DNA from: Streptomyces sp. R33
GTDB taxonomy: Bacteria; Actinomycetota; Actinomycetes; Streptomycetales; Streptomycetaceae
DNA: 64,000 nucleotides
Direction of reading: 5' to 3'
Assembly: GCF_041200175.1 (NCBI RefSeq)
Contig: NZ_CP165727.1
Location: forward strand, 3,943,501 to 4,007,500
Shown here one piece after another: positions 1 to 8,754 of this stretch (the first letter of the stretch is position 1; every line of letters begins with the position of its first letter). The position numbers were made by a program, and so were the translations under genes. Below the pieces are notes generated by a model. The model made no database searches. It was not told where the DNA came from and saw only the letters and a list, made by a program, of their open reading frames with translations.

Positions 1-1
1 C

Positions 2-448
2 GCCGCCCAGTCGGTGGAGGCGATCCTCGGGGACCCGCGCGGCTGGACCCGGGATCCGGCGTACGGCTTCCAGCTCGTCGGGGCGGGCCAGCCGGTGGAC
101 TTCACGGTGAAGATCGCGACGCCCACGACCACCGACCGGCTGTGCGAGGTGGTCACCCCCGAGCTCGTCGGCGAGACCAACTGCCGGGCCGGCCACACGG
201 TCGTGGTGAACCTCAAGCGATGGCAGGAGGGGTCTCCGCAGTTCAAGGGCCCCGTGGAGGAGTACCGGGCGCTGATCGTCAACCACGAGGTGGGCCACGA
301 GATAGGCCGCGACCACGAGACCTGCCCGGGCCCCGGCAAGCCCGCTCCGGCCATGATGCAGCAGATCAAGGGGCTGCTCGGCTGCCAGGCCAACGCCTGG
401 CCGTTCGACGGGAAGGGAACCTACCTGTCGGGCCCGAACGTCCCTTAG
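2..448 (+). CDS. DUF3152-type metzincin-like zinc protease (C-terminal part)
   Basis: The frame is open to the left edge, so only the C-terminal ~148 residues are present; the GTG at 14 is an internal valine candidate rather than a convincing start. The motif HEVGHEIGRDH (codons from 284) is a metzincin-style zinc signature HExxHxxGxxH, with three histidine ligands and the catalytic Glu. Two cysteine-containing segments follow. DUF3152 proteins of actinomycetes are secreted or membrane-anchored proteins with this motif; substrates are unknown to me. The protein ends with TAG at 446-448. The family assignment is from the motif and surrounding sequence; the N-terminus (signal peptide or membrane anchor) lies outside the window. 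Confidence 0.8.
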   Translation, partial: AAQSVEAILGDPRGWTRDPAYGFQLVGAGQPVDFTVKIATPTTTDRLCEVVTPELVGETNCRAGHTVVVNLKRWQEGSPQFKGPVEEYRALIVNHEVGHEIGRDHETCPGPGKPAPAMMQQIKGLLGCQANAWPFDGKGTYLSGPNVP

Positions 449-510
449 GGCACAGGGAGAGCCGATGGGTTGACCACAGGGGCATCGGCCGGGGGCGAGG
501 AGTGGAAACC

Positions 511-780
511 GTGCGCGTCGTCAGCTTCAGCGTCCCGGCCTGGTTTCCGCCCCGGACCGGGGAGGAGGTGCGGCGCGAGGTCCAGCTCACCGAGCAGGAG
601 TCGGCCGTGTTCCTGTGCCTGGCGACCGGCGCCTCCAACGCGGAACTCGCCGGCGAGCTGCAACTGTCCGTCAGCACGGTCAAGTTCCACGTCCACAACA
701 TACGGGCGAAACTGGGCGGAATCAGCCGTCTCCAGGCCTGCCTCCTGGCCGCCCTGGCCCGCGAGGGCATCAGAACGTAG
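511..780 (+). CDS. small orphan LuxR-family DNA-binding protein
   Basis: An 89-residue protein consisting almost only of a LuxR/GerE helix-turn-helix: LTEQESAVFLCLATGAS, NAELAGELQLS and STVKFHVHNIRAKLG. No receiver or ligand domain is attached, so it would act as a stand-alone DNA-binding module or partner of another regulator. I chose the GTG at 511 because GAGGAG (497-502) sits 8 nt upstream; the in-frame GTG at 502 overlaps that ribosome site. It lies 62 bp after the DUF3152 gene and is convergent with the leftward gene ending at 789. Target genes cannot be inferred. Confidence 0.8.
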   Translation: MRVVSFSVPAWFPPRTGEEVRREVQLTEQESAVFLCLATGASNAELAGELQLSVSTVKFHVHNIRAKLGGISRLQACLLAALAREGIRT

Positions 781-788
781 CGCGCCCC

Positions 789-1439
789 CTAGCGGCGGCG
801 GTGCAGGAGGCGGCCGGTGATGACCGTGGCCACGCAGGTGGTGGCTCCCTGGTCCAGCAGCGCCTCGGGGTCGGGGGCGGCGAACGCCGCGAAGCGGGCC
901 GGGGCCCCCGGTTCCAGGATGCCGAAGAAGGCCTGCTCGACCGTGTCCCGGCCGGCGAACGGGTCCAGCGACGGCGGGGCCGGGGACACCGCGGCCGCCG
1001 GCGGGAGCAGCGTCAGCCCCGAGCGGACCACCGCCGTCCGTACCGCCGGGATCGTGAGCCGCCCGGCGACCGCCACCACCCCGCGGGCCAGCAGCTTCTG
1101 CGTGGCCCGGCGGGCGCTGTTGCCCCAGCGGGACTCGGTCAGCTTGAGGGAGTCGAGCGCCTCGGCGCCGGTGATCGGGTCGGCGCCGAGCTCGGTGACC
1201 TCGTACGGGTCGTCCGGGTAGTACGTGCGCTCCAGCAGCTCGTCCGCCCCGCGTACGAGCAGCCCCGGGGTCAGCACCCCGGGCCAGCGCCGGACCCGCG
1301 CGTGCGGGAACTCCGCGGCGAGTTCCCCGTACGCCCCGACGCGGGCGATCAGGTCGCCGTCGACGAGGACCGCGCCGCCGGGCAGCGCGGCGGAACCCGC
1401 CCCCGGGACGAGGAGTTCAGCGGTGTGGAGGGTCAGCAC
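789..1439 (-). CDS. amidohydrolase/imidazolonepropionase-like protein, truncated family member
   Basis: 216 residues. The N-terminus (LHTAELLVPGAGSAALPGGAVLVDGDLIARVG, then PGVLTPGLL) resembles the composite beta-sandwich start of amidohydrolases. However, the HxH metal-binding motif that normally follows 'PG' is absent (PGLLVRGADEL), and the protein is about half the usual length. It therefore may not be a working metal-dependent hydrolase. It follows mqnC on the same strand with a 45-bp gap, so they are probably co-transcribed, which hints at a menaquinone-related or neighbouring metabolic role. The gap holds short direct repeats of GTCGTCAG. Start is GTG at 1439 with a weak ribosome site. 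Function is inferred only at family level. Confidence 0.65.
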   Translation of the reverse strand: MLTLHTAELLVPGAGSAALPGGAVLVDGDLIARVGAYGELAAEFPHARVRRWPGVLTPGLLVRGADELLERTYYPDDPYEVTELGADPITGAEALDSLKLTESRWGNSARRATQKLLARGVVAVAGRLTIPAVRTAVVRSGLTLLPPAAAVSPAPPSLDPFAGRDTVEQAFFGILEPGAPARFAAFAAPDPEALLDQGATTCVATVITGRLLHRRR

Positions 1440-1484
1440 GGGCGTGTCGGTCCGTCGTCAGTCCGTCGTCAGATCGTCGAGTCG

Positions 1485-2684
1485 TCAGTTCGTCGAGATG
1501 AGCTTCAGCTCGGGGTGCGCCGTGCCGCCCTCGATGGCGGTGGACGAGATGTGCGAGACGACGCGGTCGTCGACCGGGTCGTTCGCCGGGTCGTCGTGCA
1601 CGAGCAGGTGCTCGTACGTCGTCGCGCGCTGCGCGGGGACGCGGCCCGCCTTGCGGATCAGGTCGATGATCTCCTGGCGGTTGGAGCGGTGCTTCGCTCC
1701 GGCCGAGGAGACCACGTTCTCCTCGAGCATGATCGAGCCGAGGTCGTCCGCGCCGTAGTGCAGCGAGAGCTGGCCCGCCTCCTTGCCCACGGTGAGCCAG
1801 GAGCCCTGGATGTGGGCGATGTTGTCGAGGAAGAGCCGCGCGATGGCGATCATCCGCAGGTACTCGAAGACCGTCGCCTGGGTCCGGCCCTTGAGGTGGT
1901 TGTTCTCGGGCTGGTACGTGTACGGGATGAACGCGCGGAAGCCGCCCGTCCGGTCCTGCGTGTCACGGATCATCGCGATGTGCTCGATGCGCTCGGCGTT
2001 GGTCTCGCCGGTGCCCATCAGCATCGTGGAGGTGGACTCCACGCCCAGCTCGTGGGCGATCTCCATGATCTCCAGCCAGCGCTCGCCGGACTCCTTCAGC
2101 GGGGCGATCGCCTTGCGCGGCCGCTCCGGCAGGAGTTCGGCACCGGCGCCCGCGAACGAGTCGAGGCCGGCCGCGTGGATGCGGCGGATGGCCTCCTCGG
2201 CGGAGACGCCGGAGATACGGGCCATGTGGTCGACCTCGGACGCGCCGAGGGAGTGGATGACCAGCTGCGGGAACGCCTTCTTGATGGCGGAGAAGTGCTC
2301 CTCGTAGTACTCCACGCCGTAGTCCGGGTGGTGCCCGCCCTGGAACATGATCTGCGTGCCGCCGAGCTCCACGGTCTCCGCGCAGCGGCGCAGGATGTCG
2401 TCGAGGTCGCGGGACCAGCCCTTCTTGGTGTCCTTCGGGGCCGCGTAGAAGGCGCAGAACTTGCACGCCGTGACGCACACGTTGGTGTAGTTGATGTTGC
2501 GCTCGATGATGTACGTCGCGATGTGCTCGGTGCCGGCGTAGCGGCGGCGGCGCACCGCGTCGGCCGCCTGGCCGAGCGCGTGCAGGGGGGCGTGCCGGTA
2601 GAGGTCGAGCGCCTCTTCCTTGGTGATCCGGCCCCCTGCGGCGGCGCGGTCGAGGACAGACTGGAGAACGGCCTGGTCGGTCAC
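1485..2684 (-). CDS. mqnC: cyclic dehypoxanthinyl futalosine synthase (radical SAM)
   Basis: 399 residues. MqnC cyclizes dehypoxanthine futalosine in the futalosine route to menaquinone, using a [4Fe-4S] cluster and S-adenosylmethionine. The cluster motif CVTACKFCAFYA (CxxxCxxC) lies near residue 65, preceded by the NINYTNVC segment typical of the MqnC/MqnE/CofH group. MFQGGHHPDYGVEYYE and HSLGASEVDHMA follow, as expected for the SAM barrel. Length matches the family (~390-400). Start is GTG 2684 with AAAGG about 10 nt upstream. It is upstream of and co-directional with the amidohydrolase-like gene. MqnC rather than MqnE is chosen by sequence character and because a better MqnE candidate lies at 37121. 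Confidence 0.93.
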   Translation of the reverse strand: MTDQAVLQSVLDRAAAGGRITKEEALDLYRHAPLHALGQAADAVRRRRYAGTEHIATYIIERNINYTNVCVTACKFCAFYAAPKDTKKGWSRDLDDILRRCAETVELGGTQIMFQGGHHPDYGVEYYEEHFSAIKKAFPQLVIHSLGASEVDHMARISGVSAEEAIRRIHAAGLDSFAGAGAELLPERPRKAIAPLKESGERWLEIMEIAHELGVESTSTMLMGTGETNAERIEHIAMIRDTQDRTGGFRAFIPYTYQPENNHLKGRTQATVFEYLRMIAIARLFLDNIAHIQGSWLTVGKEAGQLSLHYGADDLGSIMLEENVVSSAGAKHRSNRQEIIDLIRKAGRVPAQRATTYEHLLVHDDPANDPVDDRVVSHISSTAIEGGTAHPELKLISTN

Positions 2685-2778
2685 CGGTGCGTCACCTTTC
2701 GGCGGTGTGTCAAGAGGGTCAGGAGATCCGGACCGATCCAGCGTACGCCAGGCCCGCCCACCGGAGTCCGGCGGGATC

Positions 2779-4566
2779 TCACGGGACGCGGGTCAGGTCG
2801 CCCTCGGGGTACCCGGCGGGCTGGTCGCCCGACTTGTAGTGGAGCGTCCCGTTCGCGTTGAGGGTGAAGCGCTCGTCGGCGGAGCCGTTGGAGCAGATGC
2901 CGGGGGCCGGGTTGGGGCCGCCCGCGGTGTCCAGGACGAGGGAGCGGTCGGTGGCGGAGGCGAGCTTCCAGTCGCCGCTGCAGTCGGTGCCGAAGAGCGG
3001 GAGGATCGACTTGTCCCGGGCGACGACCTCGCCGACCTTGCCGCCCTTGATGGTGATCTCGAACTCGCTGGAGACCCCGGCGCGGGCGGTGGTGACCGTG
3101 CCCTTCCAGGTGCCGGTGAGCTCCTTGGGGACATCGCCCCGGGTGCCCTGGGGCGGAGCCGGGCTGTTCGTTCCGCTCGGGGACGGATCCCCCTTCGACG
3201 CCGCCGGGGGCCGGGCGGTGGAGTCGCCGGACGCGTGCTGGTCGGAGTCGCCGCCCGTGCCCGGCAGCAACCCCAGCCCGTAGAGCCCGCCGCCCGACAG
3301 TACGGCCAGTACGGCCGTCGCCGCGAGGACCAGGGAGCAGCTGAACCGCCGCCCGGCCGCGCTGAAGGTGACCTGGCGGGCCGGGTCGGGTGCGGTCCGC
3401 GGCTTCGGCACACCCCCGCCGGCGGTCTCGGTGGGACTCCCGTGGACGGCGCCGGGCGGCGGACCGTAAGGGCCGTGCACCACGTCCGCGGGCCGACCGT
3501 ACGGGCCGTACGAGCTGCCCGCCGAGCCGGCGCCGGACACCGCCGCGCTCCCGTACGAGGGGTCCGGCGCCCCGAAACCGACCGCCGGGCCCCCGTACGA
3601 GGAGGCCGTGAACGGCACCGGCCCCGAAGCGGGTTCGGCGGCGGGCGCCGGGGCGGCCTCCGCTACGGGACCGGCCGGTGCGGCCTCCAGGTCGAGCAGG
3701 GCCACCGCCGCGCGGCTGGCCTCCTCCACCAGGGGCGCGGGAAGCCACCCGGGGGCGCTCAGGGAACCGGCGAGCGCCTGCGCCATCGCCTCCGGCGCGG
3801 GCCGGTCGGCGGCCGCCTTGGCCAGGCAGGCGGCGATCAGTTCGCGCAGCCCGCCGGCCGGGACCGCGTCGAGGTCCGGCGGTTCGTGGACCACCTTGTA
3901 GAGCAGGGTCGCTGAGTTGTCCCCGGTGAACGGCGGCTGACCGGTCGCCGCGAAGGCCAGCACGGCGCCGAGCGAGAACACGTCGGCCGCCCCGGTGACC
4001 CCCTTGCCGAGGATCTGCTCGGGGGACATGTAGCCGGGTGAGCCGATGGAGACGCCGGTGGAGGTGAGCGAGGCCGTGCCGTCCGTGGCGCGGGCGATCC
4101 CGAAGTCGATCAGCCGGGGGCCGTCGAGGGTCAGCATCACGTTCGACGGCTTCACGTCCCGGTGGACGAGCCCCAGCCCGTGGACGGCCACCAGAGCGCG
4201 CGCCAGACCTTCGCCGACGGCTCGTACGGAGGCCTCGGGAAGGGGTCCGTACGAGGCCACCGCACCGCCCAGGGAGGGGCCCGCCACGTACCCGGTGGCC
4301 ACCCACGGGACCGGCGCCTCCGGGTCGGCGTCCAGGACGGGCGCGGTCCACTCGCCGCCGACCCGCCGGGCGGCCTCGACCTCGCGGCGGAACCGGGCGC
4401 GGAACTCCTCGTCGGAGGCGAAGTGCGGGTGCACGATCTTGACGGCCACCGTCCGTCCGCCCGTGCTGCGCCCCAGGTAGACCCGCCCCATGCCACCCGA
4501 GCCGAGCCGGCCGAGCAGCCGGTACGCACCGATGGTCCGCGGTTCGCCGGCTTCGAGCGGCTGCAT
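2779..4566 (-). CDS. transmembrane Ser/Thr protein kinase with extracytoplasmic sensor domain
   Basis: 595 residues from ATG 4566, chosen over an upstream in-frame start because a GGGAGGGGGA ribosome site precedes it. The kinase domain (about 13-275) shows the glycine loop GSGGMGRVYLG (22-32), ATP-binding lysine in VAVKIV (K43), HRDVKPSNVML, DFGIAR and GSPGYMSPEQ, so it should be active. A Pro/Gly/Tyr-rich juxtamembrane stretch follows (~300-410), then one membrane helix (LVLAATAVLAVLSGGGLYGLGLL). The extracytoplasmic C-terminus begins ELTGTWKGTV and resembles a small lipocalin-like beta barrel. This is the PknB-like layout with cytoplasmic kinase and external sensor. The ligand is unknown. 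It lies between mqnC and mqnA on the same strand but with large gaps. Confidence 0.92.
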   Translation of the reverse strand: MQPLEAGEPRTIGAYRLLGRLGSGGMGRVYLGRSTGGRTVAVKIVHPHFASDEEFRARFRREVEAARRVGGEWTAPVLDADPEAPVPWVATGYVAGPSLGGAVASYGPLPEASVRAVGEGLARALVAVHGLGLVHRDVKPSNVMLTLDGPRLIDFGIARATDGTASLTSTGVSIGSPGYMSPEQILGKGVTGAADVFSLGAVLAFAATGQPPFTGDNSATLLYKVVHEPPDLDAVPAGGLRELIAACLAKAAADRPAPEAMAQALAGSLSAPGWLPAPLVEEASRAAVALLDLEAAPAGPVAEAAPAPAAEPASGPVPFTASSYGGPAVGFGAPDPSYGSAAVSGAGSAGSSYGPYGRPADVVHGPYGPPPGAVHGSPTETAGGGVPKPRTAPDPARQVTFSAAGRRFSCSLVLAATAVLAVLSGGGLYGLGLLPGTGGDSDQHASGDSTARPPAASKGDPSPSGTNSPAPPQGTRGDVPKELTGTWKGTVTTARAGVSSEFEITIKGGKVGEVVARDKSILPLFGTDCSGDWKLASATDRSLVLDTAGGPNPAPGICSNGSADERFTLNANGTLHYKSGDQPAGYPEGDLTRVP

Positions 4567-4819
4567 CGCGTCCCCCTCCCCCGTTCGGTCCCTGATCGCC
4601 AAGAGCACCTTAGAGGGGTCACCGTCCCGCGGGGGCGGATCCCGTGGGCCCGCACCCGGCGCGCATCTGCTCGAGGGCCTGATCCGTGCATTCCGGTCGG
4701 GCGGACGGGACTCGGACAGGAAAGCGAAAAGAGGGGGAATTCCCGGGAAACGGCATATCCCCCTACCGGAACCCGGGCTACCGCCCGGTAATTCGATCAG
4801 CAGAAGGCGCCGGAAGCGA

Positions 4820-5683
<864 letters not shown>

Positions 5684-5783
5684 ATCGCGAGACTAGCCCC
5701 CGGGTCTCCGTCAGCCTTCGGGCGGCCCTCAAACGTCCGGGTGACGTGATCTTTCCCTCTGGTCTCCGCCGCAGGGTGCGTGC

Positions 5784-5789
5784 TAGGCT
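5784..5789 (+). promoter_or_regulatory. possible -10 element of the cold-shock gene
   Basis: TAGGCT resembles the Streptomyces housekeeping -10 consensus (TAGRRT). I see no good -35 hexamer at 17-18 bp spacing, so this is tentative. If used, the leader RNA would be about 125 nt long, which fits long cold-shock leaders. Confidence 0.3.
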
Positions 5790-5827
5790 CGACGCAAGTT
5801 GCAGTTTGGTTTCCCTTGCAGTACGAG

Positions 5828-5866
5828 GCCTGCGGAGAATGTGACCCGCAGGCTTTTGTAGTTTTC
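5828..5866 (+). promoter_or_regulatory. attenuator-like hairpin with T-run in cold-shock leader
   Basis: GCCTGCGG (5828-5835) can pair with CCGCAGGC (5846-5853) around a 10-nt loop, followed directly by TTTTGTAGTTTT. That is the shape of an intrinsic terminator, placed 68 nt before the start codon of the cold-shock gene. No rightward gene lies upstream, so it most likely acts on the leader RNA of the cold-shock gene itself. Two copies of TTGCAGT lie just upstream (near 5799 and 5817). Confidence 0.5.
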
Positions 5867-5920
5867 AGACTTCTTAGCAGGTTCTGGAGCAGGGCGACCC
5901 TTTGGCCCATAGGAGGGCTC

Positions 5921-6124
5921 ATGGCTACCGGAACCGTGAAGTGGTTCAACGCTGAAAAGGGCTTCGGCTTCATCGCCCAGGACGGCGGCGGCCCGGATGT
6001 CTTCGTCCACTACTCCGCGATCAACGCCTCTGGCTTCCGCTCCCTCGAGGAGAACCAGATGGTGAACTTCGACGTCACGCAGGGTCCGAAGGGCCCGCAG
6101 GCGGAGAACGTCACCCCGGCCTAG
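5921..6124 (+). CDS. CspA-family cold-shock / RNA chaperone protein
   Basis: 67 residues, full CspA length. RNP1 (KGFGFI) and RNP2 (VFVHYSAI) RNA-binding motifs are intact, with the usual start TGTVKWFNAEKG. Cold-shock proteins bind single-stranded RNA and DNA and melt RNA secondary structure. ATG 5921 is preceded by a strong AGGAGG ribosome site (5911-5916). The gene has a long leader with an attenuator-like hairpin and is followed by two strong terminators. It is divergent from mqnA. Which of the several Streptomyces csp paralogues it is cannot be said. Confidence 0.95.
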   Translation: MATGTVKWFNAEKGFGFIAQDGGGPDVFVHYSAINASGFRSLEENQMVNFDVTQGPKGPQAENVTPA

Positions 6125-6165
6125 TCGCCTGGGCCAACCTAATCGCGGTTGGATAGCAGTACCCA

Positions 6166-6220
6166 AGGAGCCCTGCCTCCTCCGTTCCGACGGAGGTCGT
6201 GGGGCTCCTGCCTTTTCCCT
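6166..6220 (+). terminator. two-part hairpin terminator of the cold-shock gene
   Basis: Outer stem AGGAGCCC (6166-6173) pairs with GGGCTCCT (6202-6209); inner stem CCTCCGT (6179-6185) pairs with ACGGAGG (6190-6196) around TCCG. A pyrimidine-rich tail with CTTTTCC follows. Confidence 0.8.
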
Positions 6221-6247
6221 CCCGGGCGGGGGACGGGGCGAACGCGG

Positions 6248-6286
6248 ACCGCCCCTGCTCACCGTTGCACGGTGAGCAGGGGCGGT
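6248..6286. terminator. perfect 18-bp stem, bidirectional terminator candidate
   Basis: ACCGCCCCTGCTCACCGT (6248-6265) and its exact complement (6269-6286) flank a 3-nt loop. It sits between the convergent cold-shock and transglycosylase genes and could stop transcription from both sides. Confidence 0.75.
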
Positions 6287-6346
6287 CGGCGTCTGCGGGC
6301 GGGCCCGCGAGCCCGGACTCCGGAACGCGGTCCCGGGCCCGGCGCG

Positions 6347-8056
6347 TTACTGCTTGGCGGCCGGCGTCGTCGGAGGCGTCGTCGGAGGCGTCGTCGGAGG
6401 CGTCGTCGGGGCTGCCGTGATCTTCAGGTCCAGGATCAGGACCACGTTGTCCTTCGTGATCAGGCGGAGGTGGTACGTGCCCGGGGCGACGTCCGTGGTG
6501 AACAGCTCGGGCAGCGCGATCTTGCCGTCCGCGCCGGTCGGGGCCAGCAGCAGGTTGGTCACCTTCGCGCCGTCCTTGTCCTTGAACCACGGGCCCTTGG
6601 ACTTCGCCGGGTCCACCGGGACCCACGCGCTGCCGTCCTGGTTCTTCTCCACCAGTCCGGCCGTGACCTGCGTACCCTCAACCGCCTTGTCCTGGGCGGT
6701 GGCCGTGACCTGCACGCCCGTGAAGCTGGTCCCCGCCACGACCTCCAGCGGCTGCGCCGCGCCGGCGTCGGTACGGGTCAGCTTGTCCGCGACCGGGGCC
6801 GGCTTCGCCGTGACCGTACCGGTGAAGTTCACCGTGAGCTGGGTCTCGGTGTTGTAGGCCGCCACCCGCAGGGTGAACCCGCCCGCCTTGGCCCCGGCCT
6901 TCAGGCCGGGCAGGGCCGCGATGCCCTCGGTGTCGGTCTCGACGACGAGGAAGGTCTTGCCCTCGGCGCCGATGAAGCTGCCCGTGGTGTCGTCCTTGAG
7001 CTCGAACAGGATGGGCTTCGCGGCGGCCGGCTTGCCGTCGCTGAGCACCGCCTTGATCCGCGGGACCGCGCCGAACGCGGACCCGGCCTCGGCCTTGAGC
7101 TGCGGGCTGCCGAGCAGCTCCAGCTTGGCCAGGGTCGGAGCCGGCGTGGGCTTCTGCGGCTCGGCCGGCTTCGACGGCGTGGGCGTCGGGGTCGGAGTCG
7201 GCGTGGGCTTCGACGTACTCGGAGTGCTCGGCTTCGTCTGCGAGGGCGTGGGCAGCGTCGTCACGGGCGGCGTCGGGTAGTTCCCGACGGGCGGGTTCGG
7301 CACCCCGGCGGCACCGTTCTGGTACTGGTGCATGTACCCGACCACGGTGTTCACGTACTCGCGGGAGTTGTTGTAGCTGAGGATCGCCCGGTCGAGCTGC
7401 GCCTGGTCCGAGAGGTTCCGGTCGCCCGCGCACAGGTAGAGGCCCGCGCCCAGCGCCGCGTCGTAGATGTTGTTCGGGTCGCGCTTGGAGTCGCCGTTGC
7501 CGTCGGCGCCCCACGTGGCCCAGGTGGAGGGGATGAACTGCATCGGGCCGACGGCGCGGTCGTAGACGGCGTCCCCGTCGAACTCGCCCTTGTCGGTGTC
7601 CTTGACCTCGGCGAAGCCGTTGCCGTCGAGGCGGGGGCCGCGGATCGGCTTCTCGGTGTAGCCGTCGGCCTTGAGCCCGTAGCCGGAGGCGTGCACGGAC
7701 TCGACCCGGCCTATGCCGGCGAGCAACTGCCAGGGCAGCTTGCAGCCGGGGAGCGCGGCGGCGACGGAGACCTCGGCGCGCCGGTACGCGTCGAGGGCGG
7801 TCGCGGGTATGCCGCTGGCCCCCTCGCCCCCGGCGCCGGCGGGCGGTACGGCCGGGTCGGCGAGCGGGTCGGGCAGGTCGAGGCGAGCGTCGCCGCGATC
7901 GTTGGCCTGGGGGCTGTCCGGGGTGGGCTCGGACTCGCCCGCGTCTGCGGTCGGCGTGTTGGTCACCACCGCGGCGGTCGTCAGGCTGGCCGCGAGCGCG
8001 GCCGTGCACAGGACCTTGCGCGAGGTGTTGACGAGGTGACGGTGAAGCGGCTTCAC
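6347..8056 (-). CDS. secreted lytic murein transglycosylase (MltB/SLT type) with Pro-Thr tail
   Basis: 569 residues from GTG 8056 (GGGGGGA upstream). A signal peptide (RKVLCTAALAASLTTAAVV...ADA) is followed by a transglycosylase domain: LPWQLLAGIGRVESVHASGYG supplies the catalytic Glu, and GPMQFIPSTWATWGADGNGD the conserved loop. The domain covers roughly residues 80-260. A linker with PTPTPTPTP follows, then about 270 residues of beta-rich repeats, ending in four TTPP units encoded by a 12-bp tandem repeat (6363-6412). Such enzymes cleave the MurNAc-GlcNAc bond of peptidoglycan to give anhydro ends. The long C-terminal part probably binds the wall or spans it; that is inference. It is single-gene, leftward. 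Confidence 0.88.
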   Translation of the reverse strand: MKPLHRHLVNTSRKVLCTAALAASLTTAAVVTNTPTADAGESEPTPDSPQANDRGDARLDLPDPLADPAVPPAGAGGEGASGIPATALDAYRRAEVSVAAALPGCKLPWQLLAGIGRVESVHASGYGLKADGYTEKPIRGPRLDGNGFAEVKDTDKGEFDGDAVYDRAVGPMQFIPSTWATWGADGNGDSKRDPNNIYDAALGAGLYLCAGDRNLSDQAQLDRAILSYNNSREYVNTVVGYMHQYQNGAAGVPNPPVGNYPTPPVTTLPTPSQTKPSTPSTSKPTPTPTPTPTPSKPAEPQKPTPAPTLAKLELLGSPQLKAEAGSAFGAVPRIKAVLSDGKPAAAKPILFELKDDTTGSFIGAEGKTFLVVETDTEGIAALPGLKAGAKAGGFTLRVAAYNTETQLTVNFTGTVTAKPAPVADKLTRTDAGAAQPLEVVAGTSFTGVQVTATAQDKAVEGTQVTAGLVEKNQDGSAWVPVDPAKSKGPWFKDKDGAKVTNLLLAPTGADGKIALPELFTTDVAPGTYHLRLITKDNVVLILDLKITAAPTTPPTTPPTTPPTTPAAKQ

Positions 8057-8107
8057 GGTGCGGCGATCCCCCCAAGGCGGCCGACAAGGTATACGGCGGG
8101 TCGAGCC

Positions 8108-8119
8108 GTGGATATCCAC
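8108..8119. promoter_or_regulatory. 12-bp perfect palindrome upstream of the transglycosylase gene
   Basis: GTGGATATCCAC lies about 50 bp upstream of the GTG start in the 291-bp gap between the divergent transglycosylase and small membrane-protein genes. It could be an operator; no protein is implicated. Nothing else clear is seen in the gap. Confidence 0.3.
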
Positions 8120-8347
8120 TGTCTATCAGGTATTCGGATACGACTCGCCGCCGCCCCGCGATATGTGGCACACCATTCGTCTCGGCTTCACCGGGCCCTC
8201 ACAGCCGAACGAACAAAGGATCTAGGATCGCACCGGAAACACCCCAATACTCCCTGGTTTGACCGTTCTTGGTCGGTGGGCGCGCAGCACCGTGCGCGGA
8301 GGAAAGGATCCGGAGCGGGCCGTCGGCCTCGGCTAGATTCGACGCCC

Positions 8348-8737
8348 ATGACTGCAGAGGCGTACGAGACGACCTTCCGCGAGCGGGCGGAGCGCAAGAG
8401 GACCGTGGGGGTCTTCCTGTTCATCGCGGCGGGCGGCATCTGGCTCTGGCTCGCCTACCAGCTGTTCGCCCCCTTCAGCCTCGGCTCGAGCAGCGGCCGG
8501 ACGTGCGCCTCCCGCGTCTTCTACGACGAGGGGGACTCCGGGAAGCGCGGCTACGCCGACGCCGAGGGCGACCGCTGCGCGGCCGCACGGGACTCCGCCG
8601 ACCTGCTCGGCATGCTCGTGGTCTCCCTGCCGCTCGCGGCCGTCGGCCTCTTCCAGTACACCTCGGGCACCGTCAGCCTGGCCATGCGCCGCCACACCGA
8701 GGAACTCGCCGTGCTCCGGGCCCTGCCCAAGCGCTGA
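8348..8737 (+). CDS. small two-helix membrane protein, unknown function
   Basis: 129 residues from ATG 8348. Two hydrophobic segments are visible: TVGVFLFIAAGGIWLWLAYQLF (about 20-41) and LLGMLVVSLPLAAVGLFQYT (about 87-106). Between them is a ~45-residue loop with two cysteines (RTCASR, DRCAAAR) that may form an extracytoplasmic disulfide. The basic C-terminus (RRHTEELAVLRALPKR) would be cytoplasmic. I recognise no family. It is convergent with the MarR gene, with 17 bp between them. Confidence 0.7.
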   Translation: MTAEAYETTFRERAERKRTVGVFLFIAAGGIWLWLAYQLFAPFSLGSSSGRTCASRVFYDEGDSGKRGYADAEGDRCAAARDSADLLGMLVVSLPLAAVGLFQYTSGTVSLAMRRHTEELAVLRALPKR

Positions 8738-8754
8738 GTCACCGGCGCGCCGAG

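Noticed and set aside
615..2861. Very long + strand reading frame opposite mqnC
   Set aside because: It is Arg/Gly/Val-rich antisense of real genes, with no ribosome site or domain; typical of high-GC DNA.
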